DNA from: JANMJD01 sp963847945
Lineage (GTDB): Bacteria > Actinomycetota > Acidimicrobiia > Acidimicrobiales > Ilumatobacteraceae
Direction of reading: 5' to 3'
Assembly: GCA_963847945.1 (NCBI GenBank)
Contig: CAWKBX010000003.1
Coordinates: 62,001-126,000 of the forward strand
DNA: 64,000 nucleotides
Positions 34,809 to 43,880 of this stretch are shown piece after piece; position 1 is the stretch's first letter; the number at the start of each line of letters is the position of its first letter. Under the pieces are notes generated by a model. The model was not told where the DNA came from. It did no database searches and saw only the letters and a list, made by a program, of their open reading frames with translations. Both the position numbers and the translations under genes were made by a program.

Positions 34809-36437
34809 TCAGCCGAGGAGGGTGACGGCCTGCGCAGTGAGAGCTTTGTAGTCGAGCTTGCCGTTGGCGGCGCGCCCGACGCTGGCGATCGCCAACACCC
34901 GCTTGGGTGCCTTGTACGCCGCGAGCTTCGACTTCACGTGGGCGATCAGCGCGCTCTCGTCGATGGCTGACCCGGGGTCGAATTCGGGGGCGAACTCGAC
35001 CAGTGCGGTGATCGCCTGACCGAACCGCTCATCGGGCAGCCCAACGACCGCCGCGTCGGCCACCGATGGGTGCAGTTTGAGCGCTTCCTCGACCTCTTCG
35101 GGGTAGACCTTCTCGCCGCCCGTGTTGATGCACTGGCTGCCGCGACCGAGCAGGCGGACGGTGCCATCGGCCTCGACCTCGGCCCAGTCGCCGGGGATCG
35201 AATAGCGCACCCCGTCGTAGGTCACGAATGTCGCCGCCGACTTTTCCTCGTCCTTGTAGTAGCCGATCGGGGTGCGCCCCTTGAGCGCTACCCGACCCCG
35301 CTCGCCACTGCCGGGCACGACTGGGATGCCGGCTTCGGTGAGTACCCGGGTGTTGTCGGACAGCACGAACTGGGCAGTCTGCTGAGCGCCGTCGGACGTC
35401 GTGGTATTCGACGCCATGCCAATCGCCTCGGACGAGCCGAGGGCATCGACCATGATCAGGCGCGGGTTGTATCGCAGCAGGCCCGCCTTGGTTTCCGCCG
35501 ACCACATCACTCCACTCGAAACGATCACCCGCAGCGACGAGAGGTCCCATCGTCGGGGTTCGGCGTCGAGCGCCCGCAGGATCGGCTTGGCGAAGGCGTC
35601 ACCGACAATCGACGTCGAGTTGACTCCGTACCGTTCCACCGTGTCGAGGAAGTGGGCGGCGCTGAAACTGCGGTCGGTCATGGTGACGATCGAGCCACCG
35701 ACCATCAGGTTGCTCATCGCGTTGAACTGGCCGGTGCCGTGCATGAGCGGGGCGGCCGGCAGGTTGCGCGGGCCGGGCTTGGCGGTGCGCTCACCGATGA
35801 CCGACAAGTCCTGCTCGGGGGGAAGGCGTTTGCGGTTGGCGGCATCGAGCACACCGAGCAGGTCGTCCTGCCGCCACATCACTCCTTTGGGCATGCCGGT
35901 GGTGCCACCGGTGTACATCAACAGCAGATCGTCGCCGCTTCGTCCCCACGGGGCCTTCTGGCGAGTCGATGCCGATGTCGCCGCAGTTTCGTACGGGGTA
36001 GCCCACTCGGGGCACGGGCCGCTGCCGTCGTCGACCCACAACCACGTGGTCACCCCAGGCACCCGGTCGGCGACGGATGCGCATGTGTCGGCGAACGTGC
36101 CGTGGAAGATGACGGCGATCGCATCGGAGTTGTTCCACAGATACACCAACTCGTCGGCGGTATAGCGGTAGTTGGTGTTCACCGGCACCAGGCCGGCCTT
36201 GAACAACCCGAACATGCTCTCGAGGTACTCGGGGCAGCTGTACAGGTAATGGACGACCTTGTCCTGATGGCGGGCTCCGGCGTCGAGCAGCGTGCCGGCG
36301 ATGCCATCGGCGCGGCGGTCGAACTCGGCCCACGTCCACGTCTGGTCGCCATGCCACTGGGCGGGGGCGTCGGGGATGCGGTCGGCGACGGCCTCCCAGA
36401 GATCGGCGAAGTTCCAGCCATTGGTGGTGTCGGGCAC
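34809..36437 (-). CDS. Fatty-acyl-CoA synthetase / AMP-dependent ligase
   Basis: 542 residues. Adenylate-forming enzyme that activates a carboxylate with ATP and CoA. The P-loop-like motif LLLMYTGGTTGMPKGVMW, the acid-activating block MVDALGSSEAIGMASN, the hinge region RVALKGRTPIGYYKDEEKSA and the C-terminal NTGGEKVYPEEVEEALKLHP plus GKLDYKALT lysine are all present. Divergent from the acyl-CoA dehydrogenase gene at 36610; the 170-base interval holds both promoters. Chain length not predictable, but the G-S-S-E-A-I-G pocket is typical of FadD-like enzymes of actinobacterial steroid and fatty-acid degradation. Confidence 0.92.
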   Translation of the reverse strand: MPDTTNGWNFADLWEAVADRIPDAPAQWHGDQTWTWAEFDRRADGIAGTLLDAGARHQDKVVHYLYSCPEYLESMFGLFKAGLVPVNTNYRYTADELVYLWNNSDAIAVIFHGTFADTCASVADRVPGVTTWLWVDDGSGPCPEWATPYETAATSASTRQKAPWGRSGDDLLLMYTGGTTGMPKGVMWRQDDLLGVLDAANRKRLPPEQDLSVIGERTAKPGPRNLPAAPLMHGTGQFNAMSNLMVGGSIVTMTDRSFSAAHFLDTVERYGVNSTSIVGDAFAKPILRALDAEPRRWDLSSLRVIVSSGVMWSAETKAGLLRYNPRLIMVDALGSSEAIGMASNTTTSDGAQQTAQFVLSDNTRVLTEAGIPVVPGSGERGRVALKGRTPIGYYKDEEKSAATFVTYDGVRYSIPGDWAEVEADGTVRLLGRGSQCINTGGEKVYPEEVEEALKLHPSVADAAVVGLPDERFGQAITALVEFAPEFDPGSAIDESALIAHVKSKLAAYKAPKRVLAIASVGRAANGKLDYKALTAQAVTLLG

Positions 36438-36609
36438 TTACCCAAGCTACGTGACGGCGTCATTTGCAACGAAAGCTGCCCAGAAGCCGCCGATGCCTCG
36501 TGAACCGGGCGAAACCGGTCGATTTCTCGGATCTGGGTAGATTTCGTTGCGTCGCTCGGAGCATCGCCGGCCCGGTGGGGTCGGGACGTCGCGCCTACCA
36601 TCGGCGGCG

Positions 36610-37860
36610 ATGGACTTTGAGATGCCCGCCGCCGATGATCCCCGTCGAGTGGCGGTGCGCGAGTGGCTCGCCATCCACCCTCGTCCGACCGGTCGGCAGC
36701 TGGCCGAGGCCGGGTACGTGGCCCCGCACTGGCCCGCTCCGTACGGGCTCGGAGCCGACCCGATCCACCAGATCATCATCGACGAGGAGCTGGCCGCGGC
36801 GAAGGTGAGACGGCCGAGCAATCCGATCGGAATCGGCTGGGCGGGCCCGACCGTGCTCTACGGCGGAACCGACGACCAGCAGGCGCGGTATCTACTGCCG
36901 CTGCTCGCGGGGGAGGAGTTCTGGTGCCAACTGTTCAGCGAGCCGGGGGCGGGATCGGACCTCGCCAACCTCGGTACTCGGGCGGTGCGCGACGGTGAGG
37001 AGTGGGTGGTCAATGGCTCGAAGATCTGGACGTCGGGAGCGCAGCACGCCAAGTTCGGCATTTTGATTGCTCGCACCCATCCCGACCTGCCCAAACACTC
37101 CGGAGTGTCGTACTTCATCTGCCCGATGGATGCTCCAGGCATCGAGATTCGCAAGATCATCGACATGACCGGTGAGCACACGTTCAACGAGGTGTTCTTC
37201 ACTGACGTTCGATTGCCCGCTGCCAATCTGGTCGGAGTCGAGGGCGATGGCTGGCGGCTGGCGAAGGTGACGTTGGGTAACGAGCGGATCTCGTTGTCGA
37301 GTGGCGGCGTGCTGTGGGGAATGGGGCCAACCGCCCTCGATCTACTCGACGCGATCCGTCGACGCGGCCCGGTCGCCGACCCATGCGTCCGGCAGCGAGT
37401 CGCCGCGGTGTACACCGAGCACATGCTGCTGCACCTGATTCGCCTGCGCACCGTGTCGGCGCGACTCCGGGGATCTCAACCCGGCCCCGAGGCAAGTATC
37501 CGCAAGGTGTTGGCCGACGAGCACGGTCAGCACGTGATGAACCTGGCCCGTGACCTGATCGGGCCGGAGGCGATGCTGTCTGGCTCGGGCGGATCGGGCT
37601 CGGGGGGACCGGACTCGGGCGGACCGGACTCTGGCGGACCGGATCCTGGCGGACCGGATTCTGGCGGACCGGGCTCTGGCGGCTTGAATGATCCCATCTG
37701 GCGGTATGGATTCCTGTTCGCCCCGGCATTGACCGTCGGAGGCGGGACGGGTGAAGTGCAACGCAAGATCATCGCCGAGCGCGTGCTCGGTCTGCCTCAC
37801 GACGCCGACGCCCATGCCGGGATGACATGGTCTGAAGCGCAACAGGCGCGACCGCGGTGA
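36610..37860 (+). CDS. Acyl-CoA dehydrogenase with internal Gly/Ser/Pro/Asp repeat insert
   Basis: 416 residues from ATG 36610 (a longer frame from 36547 exists but the ATG at MDFEMPAADDPRR is favoured). FAD enzyme: WCQLFSEPGAGSDLANLGTR for FAD/substrate binding, EEWVVNGSKIWTSGAQHAKF, and C-terminal TVGGGTGEVQRKIIAERVLGLP. Just before that last block a 35-residue low-complexity stretch made of seven GGPDS-like pentapeptides replaces the normal short acidic loop. The stop overlaps the start of the nucleotidyltransferase gene (GTGA). Confidence 0.9.
   Translation: MDFEMPAADDPRRVAVREWLAIHPRPTGRQLAEAGYVAPHWPAPYGLGADPIHQIIIDEELAAAKVRRPSNPIGIGWAGPTVLYGGTDDQQARYLLPLLAGEEFWCQLFSEPGAGSDLANLGTRAVRDGEEWVVNGSKIWTSGAQHAKFGILIARTHPDLPKHSGVSYFICPMDAPGIEIRKIIDMTGEHTFNEVFFTDVRLPAANLVGVEGDGWRLAKVTLGNERISLSSGGVLWGMGPTALDLLDAIRRRGPVADPCVRQRVAAVYTEHMLLHLIRLRTVSARLRGSQPGPEASIRKVLADEHGQHVMNLARDLIGPEAMLSGSGGSGSGGPDSGGPDSGGPDPGGPDSGGPGSGGLNDPIWRYGFLFAPALTVGGGTGEVQRKIIAERVLGLPHDADAHAGMTWSEAQQARPR
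37582..37686 (+). repeat. In-frame 15-bp minisatellite, seven units
   Basis: Units at 37582, 37597, 37612, 37627, 37642, 37657 and 37672, consensus GACTCTGGCGGACCG with one to four changes each. They encode GSGGS, GSGGP, DSGGP, DSGGP, DPGGP, DSGGP and GSGGL. All units are codon-aligned, so copy-number change keeps the acyl-CoA dehydrogenase frame open. Confidence 0.95.
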
Positions 37861-38345
37861 GTCTGGTGTCGTATCCGACCGGGCTGATCGTCGGGCGGTT
37901 CAACCCGCCGCACCTGGGGCACAGCTACATGATCGACTGGGCTGCCGCTCGCTGCGACACCCTGGTGGTCTTCGTCAACACCCGCGATGGTGAGGCCGTG
38001 CCCGGATCGGTGCGAGCGGGCTGGCTGGGCGAACTGCACCCGCAGACACGGGTGATCGAAGTGCGCCACAATCTCGACACGAACTGGGACGATGAGGACT
38101 TGTGGGCCCAGTGGATGGCTCTGTTCCGCGACCGTTGGCCACTGCCAAGCGGCCCCCACGCCGTGTTCTCGAGCGACGGTTACGTGTCGGAGATCGCCCG
38201 GCGGTTCGGCGTCGACTCGGTCAGTGTCGACCCCGAGCGAACCACCGTCCCGATCTCGGCCACGATGATCCGCGAGCACCCCGCCGCCCACCTCGACACC
38301 GTCGCCCCACCCGTGCGAGCGTGGATCGAGTCGAACTGGCTGTAG
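37857..38345 (+). CDS. NadR/NMNAT-like nucleotidyltransferase
   Basis: 162 residues from GTG 37857. Cytidylyltransferase-like fold: GLIVGRFNPPHLGHSYMIDW carries the GRFxPxHxGH nucleotide motif, and TTVPISATMIREHPAAH is the ISxTxIR motif that binds the phosphate. The size is that of a stand-alone adenylyltransferase domain as in NadR; no kinase domain is attached. Likely product is an NAD-type or related dinucleotide, but the acceptor is not certain. The overlap with the acyl-CoA dehydrogenase gene suggests co-expression with beta-oxidation. Confidence 0.82.
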   Translation: MSLVSYPTGLIVGRFNPPHLGHSYMIDWAAARCDTLVVFVNTRDGEAVPGSVRAGWLGELHPQTRVIEVRHNLDTNWDDEDLWAQWMALFRDRWPLPSGPHAVFSSDGYVSEIARRFGVDSVSVDPERTTVPISATMIREHPAAHLDTVAPPVRAWIESNWL

Positions 38346-38369
38346 TGCTTCAGGTCGCGTCTTCGACTT

Positions 38370-39296
38370 TCATTTGATGGCGACGGGGGCGACGGCGCCG
38401 CCCGCTGATCTCGTCATCGGTAGTGGAGTCGCGTTGAGCAGGAATTGGTACTGGCCGTCGGCCGCACAGTCGACGGCGAGGGCTTCGAGGTCCCAGTTCT
38501 GCCCTTGACAGAGCCCCATGTCGCGGATGTGAAGCATGTGGACCGGCAGCCAGACGGCCGGATCTTCAGGAGGGAAACATTCGAAGGCGAGGGTGTCGGT
38601 AGCGACCGCGGCGACGTCGTGATCTCGCACCCACGGGATCGACAGGGTCGACATGCCCGGCGTCGGGTAGACGTAGCGCATCTTGTCGCCCTCGTGGAAG
38701 AACTGGATCTGGCCGGTGCGTACGCAGATGATGTCGCCGGGCTCGACGGTGACTCCGGCCAAAGTCGCCGCCGCGTCGAGGTCGTCACCGGAGATCGGGT
38801 GGTTCTCCTCCAAGCGATCGACGCCGAGGGCACGGGCGACATCGAGGAGGATGCCGCGACTGACAATCGGGCCGTACCGCTCGATGCCGTGCTCGTGGGA
38901 GCCGGTCTCATCGATCGTCGAAGCCGGCACGCCGTTGTACAGCAGGTTCTCGTACGAGGCATGACAGAGCGCGTCCCAATGGGTCGAGGCCTGCACCCCC
39001 ATCTCGACCTTGTCATCGGTGGTGCAGAAGTCGGTCGGGTCGCCGTTCATCGGCTGATCGATCATGATCATCGTGCGCTTCGGGTTGTCGCGCCCGGGCA
39101 CCATCCCCACCTGCGGCCCGTTCTCGTCGAATGGCAGTGAGAGCGAGATGACCTTGCCCTGCCGCGCCGCGGTGAGTCCGCGTTGGAGCGCCGCCGCGTC
39201 GATGAGATTGATCGTCCCACGACGATCGTCGGCACCCCACCGGCCCCAGTTCGATACCTGGGCGGCCAAGTCTTTCAAATGCTGCGGCAATGCCAT
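38370..39296 (-). CDS. Cyclase-family (kynurenine formamidase-like) metal hydrolase
   Basis: 308 residues. The Cyclase family signature STHWDALCHASYENLLYNG carries the metal-binding His/Asp/His set in the form HWDALCH. Supporting blocks are SNWGRWGADDRRGTINLID at the N-terminus, VEPGDIICVRTGQIQFFHEG and GMSTLSIPWVRDHDVAAVATD. Members hydrolyse formamides, isatin or ring amides. Only 10 bases separate it from the beta-lactamase-like gene upstream on the same strand. Convergent with the nucleotidyltransferase across 24 bases. Confidence 0.87.
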   Translation of the reverse strand: MALPQHLKDLAAQVSNWGRWGADDRRGTINLIDAAALQRGLTAARQGKVISLSLPFDENGPQVGMVPGRDNPKRTMIMIDQPMNGDPTDFCTTDDKVEMGVQASTHWDALCHASYENLLYNGVPASTIDETGSHEHGIERYGPIVSRGILLDVARALGVDRLEENHPISGDDLDAAATLAGVTVEPGDIICVRTGQIQFFHEGDKMRYVYPTPGMSTLSIPWVRDHDVAAVATDTLAFECFPPEDPAVWLPVHMLHIRDMGLCQGQNWDLEALAVDCAADGQYQFLLNATPLPMTRSAGGAVAPVAIK

Positions 39297-39306
39297 GACG
39301 ATGCTC

Positions 39307-40542
39307 CTAGTCGACGAGGGCTTGGTAGACGAGTTGTTTGAGTTCGGGGCGGATCGGGTGGGTGCTCGAGGGGAGGAGTTGGGTGAGGAAGACGACGCTG
39401 ATCTCCTCGGCCGGGTCGACCCAGAACGCGGTCGACGCTGCGCCGCCCCAGGCGTACTCGCCCTTCGATGACGGCACCTTGTTCTTCACCGGGTCGTCGA
39501 CGATCGAGAATCCGAGGCCGAAACCGATGCCGTGGTACGTGGCCTCGTTGAAGCCCGGGCGTCCGAGTTGTTCGAGGTCGGCGCCACCCGGCAGGTGGTT
39601 CTGGACCATGTAGTCGACGGTGCGGCTGCCGAGGATTCGGGTCCCGTCGAGGCTGCCGCGACCGAACAGCATGTGGCAGAACCGCAGGTAGTCGGCCGCG
39701 GTGCCGACGAGTCCGCCGCCGCCACCGAGCATCCGGGGCTGGCGGGTGTAGTCGCGATCGACAGGAATTGGCACGGCGGCACCTGTCGCGGGATCGGGGT
39801 AGTACAGCGTGGTGAACCGGCCGATCTGGGCTTCGGGAACCCAGAATCCGGTGTCGACCATGCCGAGCGGCTCGAAGATCCTCGCCGAGAAGAACTGGTC
39901 GAGCGTCTGGCCGCTGGCAATCTCGACGATGCGGCCAAGTACGTCGACCGACACCGAGTAGTTCCACTCGGTGCCCGGCTCGAACAGCAGTGGGAGCTCC
40001 GCCCAACGCTCGCAGCACGCTTCCAGATCGAGGCCCTGGGGGACGCCGAAATCGAACCCGGCCTTGCGATACATCGCATCGACGGGGTGGGTGTAGTGGA
40101 AGCCGTAGCTGAGCCCGGCGGTGTGGGTGAGCAGGTGCCATAGGCGGATCGGCTCGGTGGCCGGGCGTAGCGACGGCTTGGTCGGGGCGCCCTCTTTATA
40201 GACCTGCATCTCGGCGAACGATGGGATCCACTTCGAGATCGGATCGCTGAGCGAGGCCAATCCTTCCTCGACGAGCATCATCACCGCGACCGACGTGACC
40301 GGTTTGGTCATCGAGAACATCCTCACGATCGTGTCGCTCTCGAACGGCCTGCTGGTGGCTAAATCGGCCATGCCGTACGTCGAGGTGTGGGCGACCTTGC
40401 CCCTCCTCGACACCGCGACCTGCCAGCCGGCGAGGCGGCCGTCGTCGACATACTTGGCGAAGTGGCGGTCGATGCGGGCGAGCCGGCCTGCATCGAAGCC
40501 GACCTCGGATGGGTCGACCTGCAGGGTCACGCCGTTCGTCAT
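39307..40542 (-). CDS. Serine hydrolase of the class C beta-lactamase/esterase family
   Basis: 411 residues from ATG 40542 (MTNGVTLQVDPSEVGF). The nucleophile Ser lies in MFSMTKPVTSVAVM (SxxK), the Tyr in EWNYSVSVDVLGRIVE (Y-S-V replacing YxN), and GEYAWGGAASTAFWVDP provides the third motif. No signal peptide is visible, so a cytoplasmic esterase or amidase (EstB-like) is more likely than an antibiotic-resistance enzyme. It is translated just before the cyclase-family hydrolase. Confidence 0.9.
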   Translation of the reverse strand: MTNGVTLQVDPSEVGFDAGRLARIDRHFAKYVDDGRLAGWQVAVSRRGKVAHTSTYGMADLATSRPFESDTIVRMFSMTKPVTSVAVMMLVEEGLASLSDPISKWIPSFAEMQVYKEGAPTKPSLRPATEPIRLWHLLTHTAGLSYGFHYTHPVDAMYRKAGFDFGVPQGLDLEACCERWAELPLLFEPGTEWNYSVSVDVLGRIVEIASGQTLDQFFSARIFEPLGMVDTGFWVPEAQIGRFTTLYYPDPATGAAVPIPVDRDYTRQPRMLGGGGGLVGTAADYLRFCHMLFGRGSLDGTRILGSRTVDYMVQNHLPGGADLEQLGRPGFNEATYHGIGFGLGFSIVDDPVKNKVPSSKGEYAWGGAASTAFWVDPAEEISVVFLTQLLPSSTHPIRPELKQLVYQALVD

Positions 40543-40660
40543 GCCCGCCAGTGTTGCACCGGCGGCCGCTTCGCCGCAGGTTGGAGCCACAGGCCCTGCT
40601 CCCGTCACGGAATTCGTTCTCACGGTGCGGAAACGGTGACGTGAACGACGCAGGCGACGA

Positions 40661-41401
40661 CTACCGGCCGCCGCTGACGTGGAGGTTGGAACCGGTCACG
40701 TACGAGGCGGCGTCGGAGGCGAGCCACAGGATGGCCTCGGCGACTTCATCGGAGGTGCCGGCGCGTTGCATCGGGACGTTGGCGACGATCCGGTCGAGTC
40801 GCCCGGCGGTGGCGTGGTCGTTGAACTCGTTGTCGATCAGGCCCGGGTGGATGCCGCAAACCCGCACGCCCTGGGTGGCGAGTTCCTTGCCAAGTCCGCT
40901 GGTCAGCGAGTCGATCGCGCCCTTGGTGGCGGCATAGTCGATCCACTCGTTCGCCCCACCGATCTCTGCGGCCCGCGACGAGATGTTCACGATCACGCCG
41001 CCGGCGCCGCCCAGCTTGGTCGACATCCGCCGCGTCGCCTCGCGAGCACAGATGAACGCTCCGATCACGTTGACGTCGAACATCCGCCGCATCGGTTCGA
41101 TCTCCAAGTCGGCGAATGCCCCGTATTGATTGGCGGTGCCGGCGTTATTGACCAGGACCTTGAGCGTGCCCAGTTCCCCGTCGATCCGCTCGAACATGGC
41201 GACAACCGCGGCCTCGTCGGAAACGTCCGCGCCGATGGCGATCGCCGTGCCGCCCGCCTGGGCGATCTCGGCGACCACGGCGTGGGCCCGGTCCGCAGAT
41301 GCCGAATAGTTCACGGCCACCGCATACCCCCGAGCCGCCGCCAACTTCGCCGTCGCCGCCCCAATCCCGCGTCCTCCACCAGTCACCAACATCACAGTCA
41401 T
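40661..41401 (-). CDS. Short-chain dehydrogenase/reductase
   Basis: 246 residues from ATG 41401 (MTVMLVTGGGRGIGAATAKL). Classical SDR: TGGGRGIG cofactor loop, NNAG, Ser in VNISSRAAEIGG and catalytic Y-A-A-T-K. The basic position after strand 2 is replaced by NYSASADRAH, a pattern of NADP-preferring FabG-like enzymes. It ends CVTGSN-like: ASYVTGSNLHVSGGR. A longer frame upstream to 41533 exists but begins inside a low-quality leader. Probably 3-oxoacyl or hydroxy-substrate reductase. Confidence 0.9.
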   Translation of the reverse strand: MTVMLVTGGGRGIGAATAKLAAARGYAVAVNYSASADRAHAVVAEIAQAGGTAIAIGADVSDEAAVVAMFERIDGELGTLKVLVNNAGTANQYGAFADLEIEPMRRMFDVNVIGAFICAREATRRMSTKLGGAGGVIVNISSRAAEIGGANEWIDYAATKGAIDSLTSGLGKELATQGVRVCGIHPGLIDNEFNDHATAGRLDRIVANVPMQRAGTSDEVAEAILWLASDAASYVTGSNLHVSGGR

Positions 41402-41663
41402 ACCCGCAGCTTCGCAGGTCGACCGAAGACGGACTGGTTCGAATGCCGGCTGAACTCGTCGAGCCGTCAACCATGATCCATCGAGGCGCACCGGGCGCGA
41501 CGATCGACCTGCAGCGATCAAGATCTTCGCCATCTTGGTTCACTATTTGCACCTACCGTGCAAGAAATGCGCCAAGAACGAGTGGAACCCGCGAACCGGG
41601 GGGATAACCCCACCAACCGTTGGCCGGGAGGCCGGATCGACCCGGGGATGCGCGAGTCTCACG

Positions 41664-43880
41664 ATGGTCTCCATGATGAAAAGACTTGCAACCTTCAGTT
41701 TTCGCCACCGCTGGCTGGTCCTCGCCACCTGGATCGTTGCCGTGATGAGCACCACGCTGCTCTCGTCGGCCGTTGGAGGTGAGTACGCCGACGGCGGGCG
41801 ACTGGTCGGCACCGACTCCGACTCGGCCTATGAGCTGATCAACCGGGAGTTCCCCGACAACGGCGCCCACACCGTCACCGTCGCCGTCCACAGCCCGGCC
41901 GGAATTGCCGTGGCCCGTCCAAGGATCGAGCAGTTCGTCGCGCTGGTCACCGCGGAGCCCGGCGTCGTGGCGGTCGAGTCGCCGTTTCCGAAGGATCAGG
42001 GAGGTGGTGGCGGTCCGGGCCAGATCTCGCAAGACGGCACCGTCGCCATCGTCAACATCGACACCTCGATCGACAGTGCGAATGGTGAGGAGGTCGCCCT
42101 CGTCGCGGCGATCGAGAGGGCGGCCGACACGCTGCGAGGAGGGGGCGTCGAAGTCGAGTTCGCCGACTACGCCTTCGCCACCGGGTCGGCTCCGGCGAGC
42201 GAGATCTTCGGGCTGATTGCCGCCGTCGTGATTCTGCTGATCGCCTTCGGCTCGGTGGTGGCGATGGGTTTGCCGCTGCTCACCGCCATTGTCGGGATCG
42301 CCATCGGTCTCGCCGGGGTTGGCATCTGGGCCGGCATCGTCGACACCCCCGACTTCACGGTGCAAGTTGCCTCGATGGTCGGCATCGGCGTCGGCATCGA
42401 CTATGCCCTGTTCATCGTCACCCGCTATCGAGAGGCGTTGGCCCGCCCCGACGCCACCCCATGAAACGCCATCGTCGAAGCGATCAGCACCGCCGGTCGC
42501 GCCGTGCTGTTCGCCGGGTGCACCGTCGTCATCTCGCTGATGGGCATGTTCCTGATGGGACTGTCGTTCCTCCACGGACTGGCCCTCGGCACGGCGCCTC
42601 TGCCGTGCTCGTGGCCGTCGCCGCCGCGCTCACGTTGCTGCCGGCGATGCTCGGGTTCGCCGGTCACAAGCTCGATCGCTGGAGTATTCATCGTCGCCAC
42701 ACGGGTCGTGACAAGAGACGGTCTGGCACCGTTGGAGCCGCACTGTCCAGCGTCACCCCAAGGCGTTTGCCGCCGACCGGGTCTCGGCGGTCTTGTTGGC
42801 CGCCGGAGCCCCGACACTGGCGATGCGGCTGGCCGTCGCCGACATGGGCAACGACCCCGTCGGTTCGACCACCCGTGACGCGTACGAGCTGATCAGCGAG
42901 GGTTTCGGGCCCGGGCTTCAACGGCCCCTGGTGATCGCCGTCGAGACGCCGTAGCGGCTGCCGCGGATGCTGCGTGGTCGGCTCTGGCTGAGCAGTTGGC
43001 GGCATGTTGCCGCGGGTTGCGACTGGTCAGCCCGGTGATCCCCAGCGAGTCCGGGGCGGGCCGCGATTGATCCGAGTGATCCCGACGACCGTCGCCGCAG
43101 GACATCGCCACCGAGCGCTCGTCCGCGACCTGCGCAACGACGTGATTCCGGCGAGCGGGCTGATCGCTCACGTCGGGGGATCGACGGCGAGCGACATCGA
43201 CTTCTCCCATCAGATGGCCGACCGTCTGCCGGTGTTCATCGGTGCGGTGCTTGCGCTCAGCTTCCTGTTGCTGCTCGCCGTGTTCCGCTCGGTGCTCGTG
43301 CCGCTCAAGGCCGTCGTGCTCAACCTGTTGTCGATCGGCGCGGCGTACGGCGTGATGGTCGCGGTGTTCCAATGGGGTTGGGTGGGTCGCTGTTCGACGT
43401 GGACCGAGGCTCCGGTCGAACCGTGGGCACCGATGATGTTGTTCGCCATCGTGTTCGGGTTGTCGATGGACTACGAGGTGTTCCTGCTCTCGTCGATCAA
43501 GGAGCGCTACGACGTCTCGGCGACAACTCCACGCCGTGGTCGAGGGTTTGGCGTCGACTGCCCGGGTGATCACTGCGGCGGCTGCCATCATGGTGTGCGT
43601 GTTCGGACCCTTCGTCTTCGGTGAGATCGCGGTCATCAAGTTGATCGGCCTCGGCCTGGCGACCGCGGTGTTCATCGATGCGACGATCGTGCGGATGATC
43701 CTGGTCCCGGCGACGATGGAGTTGCTCGGGAAGCGCAACTGGTGGATCCCGCGCTGGCTCGACCGGCTGCTTGCCCCACGTCAGTTTCGAAGCGCCCGCG
43801 ATGCCCGGGAGGTCGGTTCAACTCGGCCAGCCGCAACCCCTCCCCGCTCCTCGCCCGCACGAACTCGTTCGCTGAGATGA
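41664..43880 (+). CDS. MMPL/RND-family membrane transporter, disrupted by stop and frame breaks
   Basis: The N-terminus MVSMMKRLATFSFRHRWLVL with one helix, a periplasmic domain, then VASMVGIGVGIDYALFIVTR, the MMPL signature of the first membrane bundle. An in-frame TGA occurs at 42462 although the same frame continues with IVEAISTAGRAVLFAGCTVV. Frame changes follow near 42600, 42720, 42930-43080, 43380 and 43540. The second half shows DIDFSHQMADRLPVFIGAVL, FAIVFGLSMDYEVFLLSSIK and a C-terminus VFIDATIVRMILVPATMELL. All family landmarks are present and total length fits, so errors in the assembly are likelier than decay. Lipid or drug export is typical for the family. Confidence 0.75.

Noticed and set aside
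39307..40542. Antibiotic-resistance beta-lactamase
   Set aside because: No signal peptide and YSV instead of YxN; fits the EstB-like esterase/amidase group better.
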